NCBI RefSeq assembly: GCF_004193775.1
Contig: NC_041009.1
Span: 44,261,534 to 44,325,533 of the forward strand
DNA length: 64,000 nucleotides
Direction: 5' to 3'
Source: Glycine soja
Lineage: Eukaryota; Streptophyta; Magnoliopsida; Fabales; Fabaceae
Shown: one piece after another, positions 11,264 through 21,662 of the stretch
Numbering within the stretch: position 1 is the stretch's first letter
Layout: each line of letters begins with the position of its first letter
Program-made: the position numbers and the translations under genes
The notes under the pieces: model-generated
Told to the model about the DNA's origin: nothing
Databases searched by the model: none
What the model saw: only the letters and a program-made list of their open reading frames with translations

Positions 11264-11860
11264 CTAGACCAATCTTGTGTGTAGAATGTGAGAATAAATA
11301 ATCATTTTTCTATGTAAATTTGTAAATAACAATAATACATTAAAATCAAATATAATGAATAAACAAGCTAAATAATTATGAATTTTGCTTGATATCTCAT
11401 AATATCCAGTAGTGAATATATTAACAACATTCAAAGTTTTGTTTAACATCCAAAGTCCTAAAATACCTATTTTATAAATATCTATTTAAAGTCTTATAAT
11501 TTGTAACATAAGTAGAATATATAATTAATTTTCAAACACCCATATTATCATCTAATTCATCATCTTGTTGATCACGTGTAGGAAGTTATGGACCACATTG
11601 AATTGGTTGAGATCTTTGACCAACTGAAACATTCTCCATAAATCAAGTCATTTTTGCTCACAAAACAAATGGCCCTCTTGTAATTCAACAAACATGTCTT
11701 TCAAGTTCTTATCTTTTTCAATCAAATCGAAAACTTTAGCTTTCATTTTCTCATATTCATACGATGAGAAACCATAAGATGATATGGATGAGAAAGAAAG
11801 CTTGTATTTCCTTGCCTCTAAACCTAGACCAAATATCAATCGTTAGATCCCTTAAGATAT
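11264..11860 (-). pseudogene. Decayed 3' end of a plant transposase-like gene, unit A copy
   Basis: The minus strand at 11648-11839 encodes IFGLGLEARKYKL, a Ser/Tyr-rich linker and a charged coiled-coil-like stretch (KMKAKVFDLIEKDKNLKDMF). It is followed, out of frame, by DQQDDELDDNMGV and a stop near 11530. A GLG-type start, a coiled coil and an acidic tail resemble the C-terminus of Ptta/En/Spm-type plant transposase proteins; that is known family form and the assignment is an inference. Stops and frame changes show it is dead. The same fragment lies downstream of the unit B protease, at 16870-17380. Confidence 0.45.
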
Positions 11861-11959
11861 AAAACCTTTTTTTTCTTATATATGAGTTTAGAGGAATTAT
11901 TACTGTTTCAAAATTATCCTTTATTTTTTTCTACTTAATTATTTCTTACCTAATTAGTC

Positions 11960-12245
11960 GTAGTCGACATCTACTAAAAAATAGTCTCAATTAATATTGG
12001 TAAAATAATTACCTTTTCGACCTTGACCAGAGTTTTTTTTTCCTAAGGGATGCTTTAAAATTTAAAAATTCAATAAAATTTAATAACATATTTTGGATAT
12101 AGTTAGTTACGGAATGATTCTATATAATCTAATTATATAACCTGATTTCTTGAAAACTCCTAATAAAAACCAATTATTGTTTCCTTTCAAATGTGTGATT
12201 TGATAAAGGAACTCTATTCTTTGACTCACTTCCTAATTTACTTAG
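11960..12245. other. Junction between duplication units A and B
   Basis: Similarity to unit B stops near 11960 (against 17475) and similarity to the start of unit A begins near 12245. The 285 bp between are AT-rich and unique within the window. Confidence 0.5.
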
Positions 12246-13100
12246 AAGAGTTTCTTAAAAGTATTAATGAATGAGGTTCCTAATATATTTCAAAGAGGTT
12301 TTTAAAAGTTTTATTGGATGAGGTTTCAATGCTACATTACTCTAGCATTGTTGTTTAAGATAAATAAAAAGGAATAAATTATATTTTTAATTGCACTTTT
12401 TATCTTTATTTTTTAAAAAAATTTGATGATTTTTTTCTTAAAATTAATTTGTCATATTTTAGTCCTAATTTTTAAAAAATTTGTGAATTTCATCATTTGT
12501 CATTCATTTATTAATAAGCAAAAGTTATGACTATAGTTTACCAAAAACAAAAGTTTAGGACAGAATTTGTTAAAAAATAAAAAATGTTGCGTAAAAAAAC
12601 TTTCAAAAATAAAAAAGTTAGAGATAAACAATGTAATTATTTCAAAAGGAAAATGACGGAAGATAAACAATGTAATAATTTGAGATAAATTATCTTAAAT
12701 TAATTTTTTGAGGTGAAATTTGTCAAAAATTATAGAAGTTAAGAGTAGAAAATGCAATTAGACCTAAAAATTATAGAGATTAAAAAAAATTAAATCACCA
12801 TAGTTAAAATTATATTTAAACCAAAAATTAATAAATAGAAAATAATGTGATTGAAGAAAGTACTACTCCGATGACGTTACACCACCAACATGGCAAAACC
12901 TCCATTCAAAAGCCCTAGGTATTCCCCGATATACTTTTGAGGATCAAAGGGTCAACTGACTTTGTACAAACAAAAGTCAAGTCACGTTAGTCGATCGGAT
13001 TGGTTGCGTATATTGCGGTGGAAACTTTGATCTTATCTCCACTTTTTAATTTTTTTTTAATTTTACACTAGGATATATTTAAAGGATTTCATACAACTGT
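12245..13100. repeat. Upstream flank of duplication unit B, with the empty Helitron site
   Basis: Positions about 12255-12757 match 1-541 and about 12758-13085 match 5563-5890. The 5-kb element of unit A is absent here: 'aaaatgcaa' is directly followed by 'ttagacctaaaaatta'. Confidence 0.85.
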
Positions 13101-14010
13101 TATATTTTTTTTTAGTAAGAACTATGTATACTGATTATTAATAATAATATTTGTTTTTAAATTAAATATATGCATATGATTATTATTTTAATATTAATCG
13201 ACGAGTTAACAGGTTAGATTTCCAGACCAATTAGTTTAAAAATTAAAATCCATGATCCAACATGTGTATGAAAAGGTTAAAATAGATTGTTCAATGTGTT
13301 TGAGTCCATTTGGATCCATTTGAGTTAGAGAGTGACACATGTTTTTGAACAATTCTAAATATGCCCGTGTTACATATAAAAGATTATAGTTGTAGATGAG
13401 ATATGTGTATAATATAAATAAGTCATAATTACATAGTAATTTTCACTTTGGACCAACATTTGCTAATTAGAGTTAAGATGAATAAGTTTATTTACTTTTT
13501 AAAATAAAGTTCTTATTATTTCTTTTTATGACTTAAGTTTAAGACATTATTTTTAAAAAAGTAAATTATGTCAATAAACAAATATTGACAACTTAAAGTT
13601 AAAATATATTTTATATACATTGAAAAAAATATATTTTTATGTAAAAATGCATACATATATTTGTGTACATACTTGCATTTGTTTGTATAAAGTTTGAGGA
13701 AACTCAATAATTATAGTTCAATTGATAATATAAGTTAATTTTGTAAAAAAGATTTAGGTTCAATTTTCATATAATAGATCACCTTTGAGAAGAAGTAATA
13801 GATTTTTGGTGTGACTAATTCTCATCGATAATTAATCTCATTATCCCTAAATGCCATAATTATTGTTATAACAATGCTAAGCAATATTAGTGTTGAGATT
13901 GACCAAGAATAACAAGCTTAATTAATATTAATGAAGTAGTGTATTTTGGTATACATATTTATCAAGTGACGTTGAAGAATTAATAATCTATATATTTGGA
14001 CACGATCAAT
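13100..14010. other. Intergenic, unit B
   Basis: AT-rich; no gene seen. Similarity to unit A resumes at about 13870 ('caatgctaagcaat-agtgttga-attgacc', compare 7622) and runs into the gene. Confidence 0.4.
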
Positions 14011-14096
14011 GAATTAGCCTATAAAGACCAAGTATTCCGACGGAGTTGTCGTATAACCAGGCTTATGTATATATTAGCTATTAATCTTCAGTTGAC

Positions 14097-16560
14097 ATGC
14101 ACATCCAAATGTCTTCTTTCCTCTTAGCTTCAATTCGCTTGCACTTTTGTTTTTCATCTCCTCCTTGGAGAAGAGCTTTGCCTTTCAAGCAACAAAGGAA
14201 AGCAACAATCTTCGTCATATCATTTTGTTCACCTCAACTCTCTATTTCCATCATCTTCTTGCAGCTCTTCTGCCAAAGGTCAATCCAATCTTCAATTCCT
14301 TGTTTTTTTATTATGTTTTTCAATAATAGCTAGAGTTTCTCTTTGATAATTTAAGTTAACAATCAAGTAAATCTTTTTATATGAAGTATTGAAGAGAGAC
14401 TCTTATTCTAATTGAAGAGGAATGTTAATATACTCTCTCTACCACTCTTTCTAGTGAGACTTTCTTTAAAAGTTAGAAGAGAAAATTATTAAATAAGACA
14501 TAAAACATTCAAAAATTAATAATTTTTAATAAATTTCAGCTAAAAATTAACAAGGAATTTTTATCTAGCTAAAAATTGCATACCAAACCTAGATATAATT
14601 GATGTGTACTCGATAAAATGTAGAATTATATTTATTGATTGAAAAAAATTAATAAATGATATCATAACAAATGCATATAAATATGTAATAAATTACACAA
14701 TCATTAAAATCTGGTTTCCTTTTAACTTTTAGCTATTAGCTGTGTACGTGTTTTCTCTTAAGGACTCTTTCAAGTCACATCCTTATGTTAAATCAATTTT
14801 GATTATTCACTTTAATATGATGGTTGATTAACAATCAATGATTTGGCAACACTAATTCTAATTCAGGTCCTAAAAGGAAAGCATCATTAGAAGTGGTACA
14901 TACACAAACATGGTCCATGCTCCCAACTAAAACATAGAGGCAAAGCAGAGGCTACAATATCACACAATGATATTATGAACCTAGACAATGAAAGGGTAAA
15001 GTATATTCAGTCCAGGCTCTCTAAGAATTTGGGTCGAGAAAATACTGTGAAGGATTTGGATTCAACTACCCTACCCGCCGAGTCTGGTAGCCTTATTGGG
15101 TCTGCAAACTATGTTGTTGTTGTTGGTCTTGGTACACCAAAGAGGGACTTGTCACTTGTTTTTGACACAGGTAGTGATCTTACATGGACTCAGTGTGAAC
15201 CCTGTGCTGGTTCTTACTACAAGCAGCAAGATGCAATCTTTGATCCATCAAAGTCTTCATCGTATACCAATATCACATGCACATCTTCCCTCTGCACTCA
15301 ACTCACTTCTGATGGTAAATCTTTACTTTTGAATACAGAAATTAATGAAGAAAATATTTAAACTAACAGGATTACTGAGGCACTTATATAGTCTGATACC
15401 ATCAAATTAAATGTTTAGATAGAAAACAACCATAATTATACAATATCACAAATCCAAATATAGATCTAAGTATTTAGACGGTTGCTTACTTGATGAAAAA
15501 TTAAATAAAAAAAGTAAAAATCAAGATACTGGAATGAGAAAAAATTAAATGAGATGTGTATTTAATTTGTTCAATTTATGAGAAAAAATCATGTTATAAT
15601 TCTTAATTATATGTTATGTGATGATTAATTAGAAACCATGTGTGATGAAGATCATTTAATCATTTTTCAACGAGAAGGGTTGCAATATTTAATTATATTA
15701 TTGTTTAATTTTTTTTTCCATGCAGGAATTAAGTCAGAATGCTCCTCATCCACAGATGCATCATGCATATATGACGCCAAATACGGTGACAATTCCTCCT
15801 CCGTCGGCTTCTTGAGTCAGGAGCGCCTTACCATCACCGCCACCGACATCGTCCACGACTTCCTGTTCGGCTGCGGCCAAGACAATGAGGGCCTCTTCAA
15901 TGGCTCCGCCGGCCTCATGGGCCTCGGCCGCCACCCCATTTCCATTGTCCAACAAACCTCCTCAAATTACAACAAAATTTTCTCCTACTGTCTCCCCGCC
16001 ACCTCCAGCTCCCTTGGCCACCTCACCTTCGGCGCTTCCGCCGCCACCAATGCTAGTCTCATATACACTCCGTTGTCCACAATCTCCGGCGACAACACCT
16101 TCTACGGTCTCGACATCGTCAGCATCTCCGTTGGCGGCACCAAGCTCCCTGCTGTCTCCTCCTCCACCTTCTCCGCCGGTGGATCCATCATCGACTCCGG
16201 CACCGTGATCACGCGGCTGGCCCCGACCGTGTACGCCGCGCTCCGGTCGGCATTTCGGAGGGTATGGAGAAGTACCCCGTTGCCAACGAGGCTGGCCTAC
16301 TTGACACGTGTTATGATTTAAGTGGGTATAAGGAGATTTCAGTTCCGAGGATAGATTTTGAATTTTCCGGTGGCGTCACGGTGGAGTTGGCATCGGGGGA
16401 TACTCTAGGTTGAAAGTGAGCAACAAGTGTGTTTGGCTTTTGCTGCAAATGGGAGTGACAATGATATTACGGTATTTGGGAATGTGCAACAAAAAACACT
16501 AGAGGTCGTGTATGATGTTAAGGGTGGGAGGATAGGGTTTGGTGCTGCTGGGTGTAAGTG
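14097..16560 (+). pseudogene. Aspartic-protease pseudogene, tandem paralogue of the unit A gene
   Basis: Exon equivalents are 14097-14278, 14867-15314 and 15726-16560. Relative to unit A, exon 1 has a 5-nt insertion after 'ttagcttc' and a 1-nt loss near 14217. Exon 2 has a 4-nt insertion in 'gtggtacatacacaaac' near 14900. Exon 3 has a 1-nt loss near 16260, leading to a stop at 16319-16321, and further changes near 16390-16410. The original start therefore cannot reach the protease domain. The longest surviving frame (14975-15314 joined to 15726-16321, about 311 residues) keeps DTGSDLTW and IIDSGTVITRL but has no signal peptide and loses the C-terminal part. Splice sites are still intact. A truncated product from a downstream ATG cannot be excluded, but loss of function is much more likely. 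Confidence 0.88.
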
Positions 16561-16869
16561 AAGGGACTTTGATTAATAGTGGTGTTAAATAAACATGCTT
16601 TGGGCTGGTTAGTGGCTTTGGCATTTTTAATTACTAGAAAGTACTCTAAATATATGAAAAAATGAATAAAGGAAATGATGTGGGAAATATGGTGTAACAT
16701 GTAGAATGGAGGGGATGTTTAGTGGGAAATATGCTTTGGGCTGGTTAGTGGCTCTGACATTTTTAATTACTAGAAAGTACTCCCAACCATTCAAACTTGA
16801 TATATAAATAAATAAATAGAATACTTAAAAATCGAGTTGAATTAAATGAAAAATGTTTTAAGAATGATA
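16561..16869. other. 3' flank of the unit B pseudogene
   Basis: A copy of the unit A 3' flank that contains a short local duplication: 'gctttgggctggttagtggct' followed by 'tttttaattactagaaagtactc' occurs near 16600-16650 and again near 16730-16785. Confidence 0.6.
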
Positions 16870-17390
16870 TCATTATAATACATTAAAATCAAATATAATG
16901 AATAAACAAGTTAAATAATTACGAGTTTTGCTTGATATCTCATAATATTTAGTCATTTAAAGTTTTGTTTAACATCTAAAGTCTCAAAATACTTATTTTA
17001 ATAAATACCTATTTAAAGTCTTATAATTTGTAACATAAGAATATATAATTAATTTTCAAACACTTATATTATCATCTAATTCATTATCTTGTTGATCACA
17101 CGTAGGAGGTTGTCGACCACATTGAATTGGTTGAGATGTTTGGTTAAGAGAAACATTTTCCATAAATCAAGTCATTTGCTCACAAAAAAAATGGCCCTTG
17201 TGTGATTCAAAAAACATGTCTTTCAAGTTCTTATCTTTTTCGATCAAATCAGAAACTCAAGCTTTCATTTTTTCATATTCATGCGATCAGAAACCATAAG
17301 ATGATATGGATGAGGATGAAGGCTTGTATTTCCTTGCCTCTAAACCTAGACCAAATATCAATTGTTAGAGTCCTTAAGATATAAAACATT
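16870..17390 (-). pseudogene. Decayed transposase-like fragment, unit B copy
   Basis: Aligns with 11310-11860 (shared 'cttgatatctcataatat', 'catgtctttcaagttcttat', 'gcctctaaacctagaccaaa'). The coiled-coil-coding part is interrupted further than in unit A. It marks the right part of the duplicated segment, which ends near 17475. Confidence 0.45.
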
Positions 17391-17474
17391 TTTTTTTATA
17401 TATGAGTTTAGAGGAAGTACTACTCTTTTAAGATTATCCTTCATTTCTCTCTAATTAATTATTTCTTACCTAAT

Positions 17475-18996
17475 TAATTAATGTGACTTTTATTATTCTC
17501 CAATCCTAATAAGAGAAAGTGTAATTAATTAAAGATATTATAAAAAATAAATAATTAATGCACCAAACAATTAAAAATAAGTCTTACAAAAATGGAAAAA
17601 AAACAAAGTAAAATGATCTTATATATAACGATGGAGGTTGTATGAAACAAATATAAACTTGTTATTAGAGGTTTGTTGATTAAGTAAAAAAAATGTCTTT
17701 ATTTTGGAATATTTTTTTATTTAGATTGATTATGATTATTTTTTACAATCTTTTAATTTGTATATTATATTCATGTATATATGGCGACGAGTGTCATAGC
17801 AAAAATGAAATGTAGTAGATATGTATGATGTAATAAATGTCAGCTGTTTTTTTTTAAGTTCACCCCCTTATTTTTTTCAATTTTTTTTAGCAAATTATCC
17901 TTTAAGGAAACAAATTTCCATTGTGTTATAGGGGTATGACTTCAAAAATACAATGGAAAATATATTTCTGCCGTGTTATTCTTTTTGTAATAATTTAAAA
18001 GTAATCAAATTAAAACACATTTTCGTTAAAAAATTAACACAGTAAAGAAGTGCTCTGCTTATATTTCATATGAAATACACTGAAACTTATTTCTATTGTA
18101 TATTTAATTATATCTAAAATATTAGTATATGTTACTTCTAAATTATTTAAGATTATGCTTATTCAGAAAAATGTCCACCGGAAGAACAACATAGTTCCCT
18201 AGCCTGTGTGGCTAAACCTACAAATCACCAAAACTAGATATATGAACTTTTGAAGAAAAGGTCAAAAAATTTGAGCTTCTCTATCTCTTGCAAGTACTGT
18301 GCATAAAGGGTGAAATGTTCTCTGACTCTTAATATTTTAAATTTATTTATATATTTAAATCATCTTTATTGATTTAGTATAAAATAACTTTATAAATTAA
18401 AAATAATTTAGTATATATTTTAATAGAAAATATATTCTAAATATTTTTACAATATTTTAAAAATGTATATGTTAAGGTAAATTGATATTAAATTATATAA
18501 ATGTTAGCACGAGAGGAGAAGGGCAATATAATAATGAGATCTCTAAAATAAATCGTGTAATTTATTTTATATTTTAACATGAGAGAGGAGTACTGTAATA
18601 ATATGCGTGAGGAGACTGTAATTTACTTTAATAATATAAATTAAATGGATTAATCTGTATATTTTAATATAAGAGGAAAAAACATTGTAATATATATTCA
18701 CAAATCAAGAGGTGAGAATGTAATTTACTAAAAAAAAATATTTATACATATCATATTTAATTTGTAATTTCCCATTGACTATCATTAATTATTAGTTTAT
18801 TACTAATTGAATAGTGTAGGACAATAAATTTTGTTTGAAAAGTCAACAACAAAAACTTCCCTAAAGCTAAGAGTTTTGCCTATACATTTTGAAAAATTAT
18901 CAAAAACAAAAATCCACTTACTATAAGTAAGACCCTGCTATGAATATGGTTGATAAAAACTTCAACAACAAAGTTGCACACAAAATTTAAGAAAAG
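17475..18996. other. Intergenic and promoter region before the lipid-transfer-protein gene
   Basis: AT-rich. Positions 18500-18740 contain several loosely repeated blocks ('gagaggagaagggcaatataataatgag', 'gagaggagtactgtaataatatg', 'gaggagactgtaattta', 'agaggtgagaatgtaattta') that look like an old degenerate tandem array. No coding sequence is seen. Confidence 0.45.
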
Positions 18997-19541
18997 ATGC
19001 AAGAGAAGAAAGTTACTATTGCTCTTCTCATGCTTGTTCTAGTTGCTGGCATGGGGGTAACAACAACACTCAGTGAAAATCAAGCATGTGCCAGTGGGGA
19101 TGCTCAAGTGTTACTTGAACGTTGTTTTGCTTATTTGCTAGGTGAAGTTCCAGATGGACCACTTCCTTGGTGCTGTGAAGGAGTGTCAGCAGTGTTTCAA
19201 CTCTCCAAAACCCCTCAACGCAGAAGAGATGTTTGTCACTGTCTGAAACGGGACACAGCCGTTTTCCATTTTGATCCTGAAAAATTGAAAATGCTTCCTC
19301 AAGACTGCAAAATTACCTCTCGATTTTCTCTTGACCCAAGACAGAATTGTAACTCGTAAGCCGATCGACTTACATACTTTTATAGAAAATAGGTTATGTA
19401 GTGATACTGTCATTATATTATCATTTAATCATAAATCAATTTATATCCTAGATTTATTGATTTTTACAACAATTTATAAACTGATACTTTTAACATCAAT
19501 TTTTTCTAATCTTGTTTTTCTCATGTTGCAGGATTCCATGA
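18997..19541 (+). CDS. Type-I-like non-specific lipid-transfer protein, two exons
   Basis: Exon 1 is 18997-19355 and exon 2 is 19532-19541, giving 122 residues ending NCNSIP. Without splicing it would stop two residues earlier. The late intron at this place is characteristic of plant nsLTP genes, so splicing is the better model. Residues 1-26 are a signal peptide, so the protein should be secreted to the cell wall. Eight cysteines lie at 31, 43, 59, 60, 80, 82, 104 and 118, with spacing C-11-C-15-CC-19-C-1-C-21-C-13-C. This matches the type I motif, which forms four disulfides around a lipid-binding cavity. The family binds fatty acids and phospholipids and acts in cutin deposition, defence or pollen wall formation. 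The mature part is divergent and unusually rich in Arg and acidic residues, so the ligand cannot be predicted. Confidence 0.88.
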
Positions 19542-20006
19542 TGCTTCAACTAAGATGATCAATTGGATGAATAAATTCAGGTATAGAAATAAATGTGTGC
19601 AGAACATATATAGGATATATGATCCGAAGAGCCATGAATTTTTAGTTCTCCATCAAAACAAATGCTGGACTAATGTCTCTCTCTCTATATTAACTAATGA
19701 ATAAAAATCAATTGTATCAGAATGGATAGTCATGTATATATAAGCAGATGATATATACAAGATAAAATTAAATAATGTCAGAAGTGAAATTTAGGACAGT
19801 AATACATCTATATAGCTTTTATCTAAAAAATAATCAATATCGAATTTGTCTCACAATTAAACCATTAAACTTTGAATTAGTATCTTGAGCAGTTTTGTCA
19901 TGCATCAGTCTGTTTTCGAAAACATTCGTTAAAAATTCTTAATTATTGAGTAGATTTTTCTAAATGTCTAAAACAGGATACATTTTTTTTTTATTCTGGA
20001 AAGGTG

Positions 20007-20180
20007 CGGCTTCCTCAAGACTGCAACATTACCTGTGACTATTTTCCTATTGACATTGGAGAGAGTTGTAGCTAGTAATTAATTGCCTCTCATATATATA
20101 CGTTTAACTTAACTTCCTCGACTTAGTTTTTTTCTAATCTTATTTTGCTCAAGTACATGTGTTCCATAATGCTTCAAGAA
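20007..20180 (+). pseudogene. Remnant of a second lipid-transfer-protein gene (C-terminal part)
   Basis: Positions 20007-20075 encode RLPQDCNITCDYFPIDIGES, then CS and a stop, matching MLPQDCKITSRFSLDPRQNC of the intact gene upstream. The following sequence also parallels that gene: 'tttctaatcttattttgctc' and 'gttccataatgcttcaa' resemble its intron end and second exon. The first three quarters of the gene are missing, so this is a broken tandem copy. Confidence 0.75.
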
Positions 20181-21458
20181 GAAAAAGTATGTACGAATAT
20201 TACTATATCTTACTTGACATTTAAAGAGAAAAATGTAGATACGTACGTTATAAAGAAATTATAGGTGTTAATAGAGTGTTAATTGAGCGGATTCTGATTT
20301 GAAAGTCGAGTTTTATGAATTGGAATTGTTAGTTGCATGGTTGTGAAACATTTACTTGGTATGAGGTTGACACGTTTTCGGATCAGAGAACATATGTCTC
20401 GTCGTGTGTATAGGAAGATGGTTTTATCCCGTTGGTGGTGGGTGTCGGTTGTGGAGTTGTTGGTATTTTTTATAAGGGATGATATTTTATTGGCAGTCAA
20501 ATATATTAGTAACTTCAGATGGCTGGTTCGTGAGTCATAGGCTGATTATGTTACACTCTGATGGGAGATTATCTTTATTTGTGTGTATTTTTATCATAAA
20601 TAAAAAATGATAAATATTAATTAATGTTTTTTTAGATATTGGGTAAAAAGAATTAAAAAATTTATTAAAATACACAACATTATATTATTGATGTTTTATT
20701 ATGCTTTTATATGATCTTTGCAATAGTTTTTTTTTAATCAATTTTATAACGGAATTAGTTAACAAGACTCCTAAAAAATAACCTCTATACTCAGCAGGTG
20801 GATATACTTTGGTGGGTTAGATCAATATTGTAAAACTATCTTGTACTTGGATTGATACTCCTGGTGCCTTTTGAATGAGTTTCTCTTTTGCTAAGGAAAA
20901 AAATAACACAAGTTGGGATGAATTATTGCATATTGCAAGTAGATTATGAAATCACTGAATTTCGGCATCGTTTTCTTCTCCTTTAATATGTAGGTTTTAT
21001 ATATAACCAAGAACCAGAAATCACCAAATCACATGTTCTTCACTGTTTATATAGTTTTTACTGCCATTACTCATCAGGATACATAACTAGTGTGAAGAAA
21101 ACCAAAATCTCAGCATCTTGCGTTTTTTCCATTGGTAAAAATTACAACATCATATCTATGCTTCAAAACCTGAATTCAAAGTAAAATGATCTCGAAGCGA
21201 GGAACAACAATCTGCCTAATATGTTTCGGCTATGAGAATCCATTGAGGCTGAGATTTTTAAAGCTTCCCAAACTTTGGACTATGTATATATGTCCATTCA
21301 CTTTTATCTGTTATTGGGCTAGGGATTGCAATATACCAAAGTTGCTATGCCACTTCCAAACTTGGGTCTCTATATATAATTTTGTAGTGTTCCAAAATGA
21401 ATTCAGCTCCAACTAGTGGAATCAATACTGAGTATATAGTTCATCAATTTTGCTTCTC
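20181..21458. other. Intergenic; no gene recognised
   Basis: A less AT-rich stretch at 20280-20560 has a short open frame on the plus strand (rich in Arg and Trp) with no recognisable family and no splice-site support. The rest is AT-rich without a visible gene. Confidence 0.35.
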
Positions 21459-21662
21459 TAGCTAGTTAAGTAATGAGAGGGCGAGCCCTGGTGCAGCGAT
21501 AAAATTGTGCCTTGGTGACCTGTTAGTCATGGGTTCGAATCCGGAAACAGCCTCTTTGCATATGCAAGGGTAAGGCTGCGTACAATATCCCTCCCCCATA
21601 CCTTCGCATAGCGAAGAACCTCTGGGCAATGGGGTACGCTAGTTTAGCTAGTTAAGTAATGA
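21459..21662 (+). mobile_element. tRNA-derived SINE (Au-type) with 18-bp target duplication
   Basis: The body at 21477-21644 begins 'gagggcgagccctggtgcag' (A-box-like) and contains the B box GGTTCGAATCC at 21532-21542. It continues with 'ttgcatatgcaagggtaagg', 'ctgcgtacaatatccctccc' and 'cctctgggcaatggggta'. This order is that of the Au SINE family found across angiosperms, including legumes (recalled, not searched). The flanking target duplication 'tagctagttaagtaatga' is identical on both sides (21459-21476 and 21645-21662), so the insertion is well defined and probably not very old. Confidence 0.9.

Noticed and set aside
20337..20540. Plus-strand frame rich in Arg and Trp
   Set aside because: No family resemblance, no splice or promoter context, and AT-rich repeats around it.
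21477..21560. Possible tRNA gene
   Set aside because: The A and B boxes belong to the tRNA-derived head of a SINE; the acceptor stem cannot close and the SINE body follows with target duplications.
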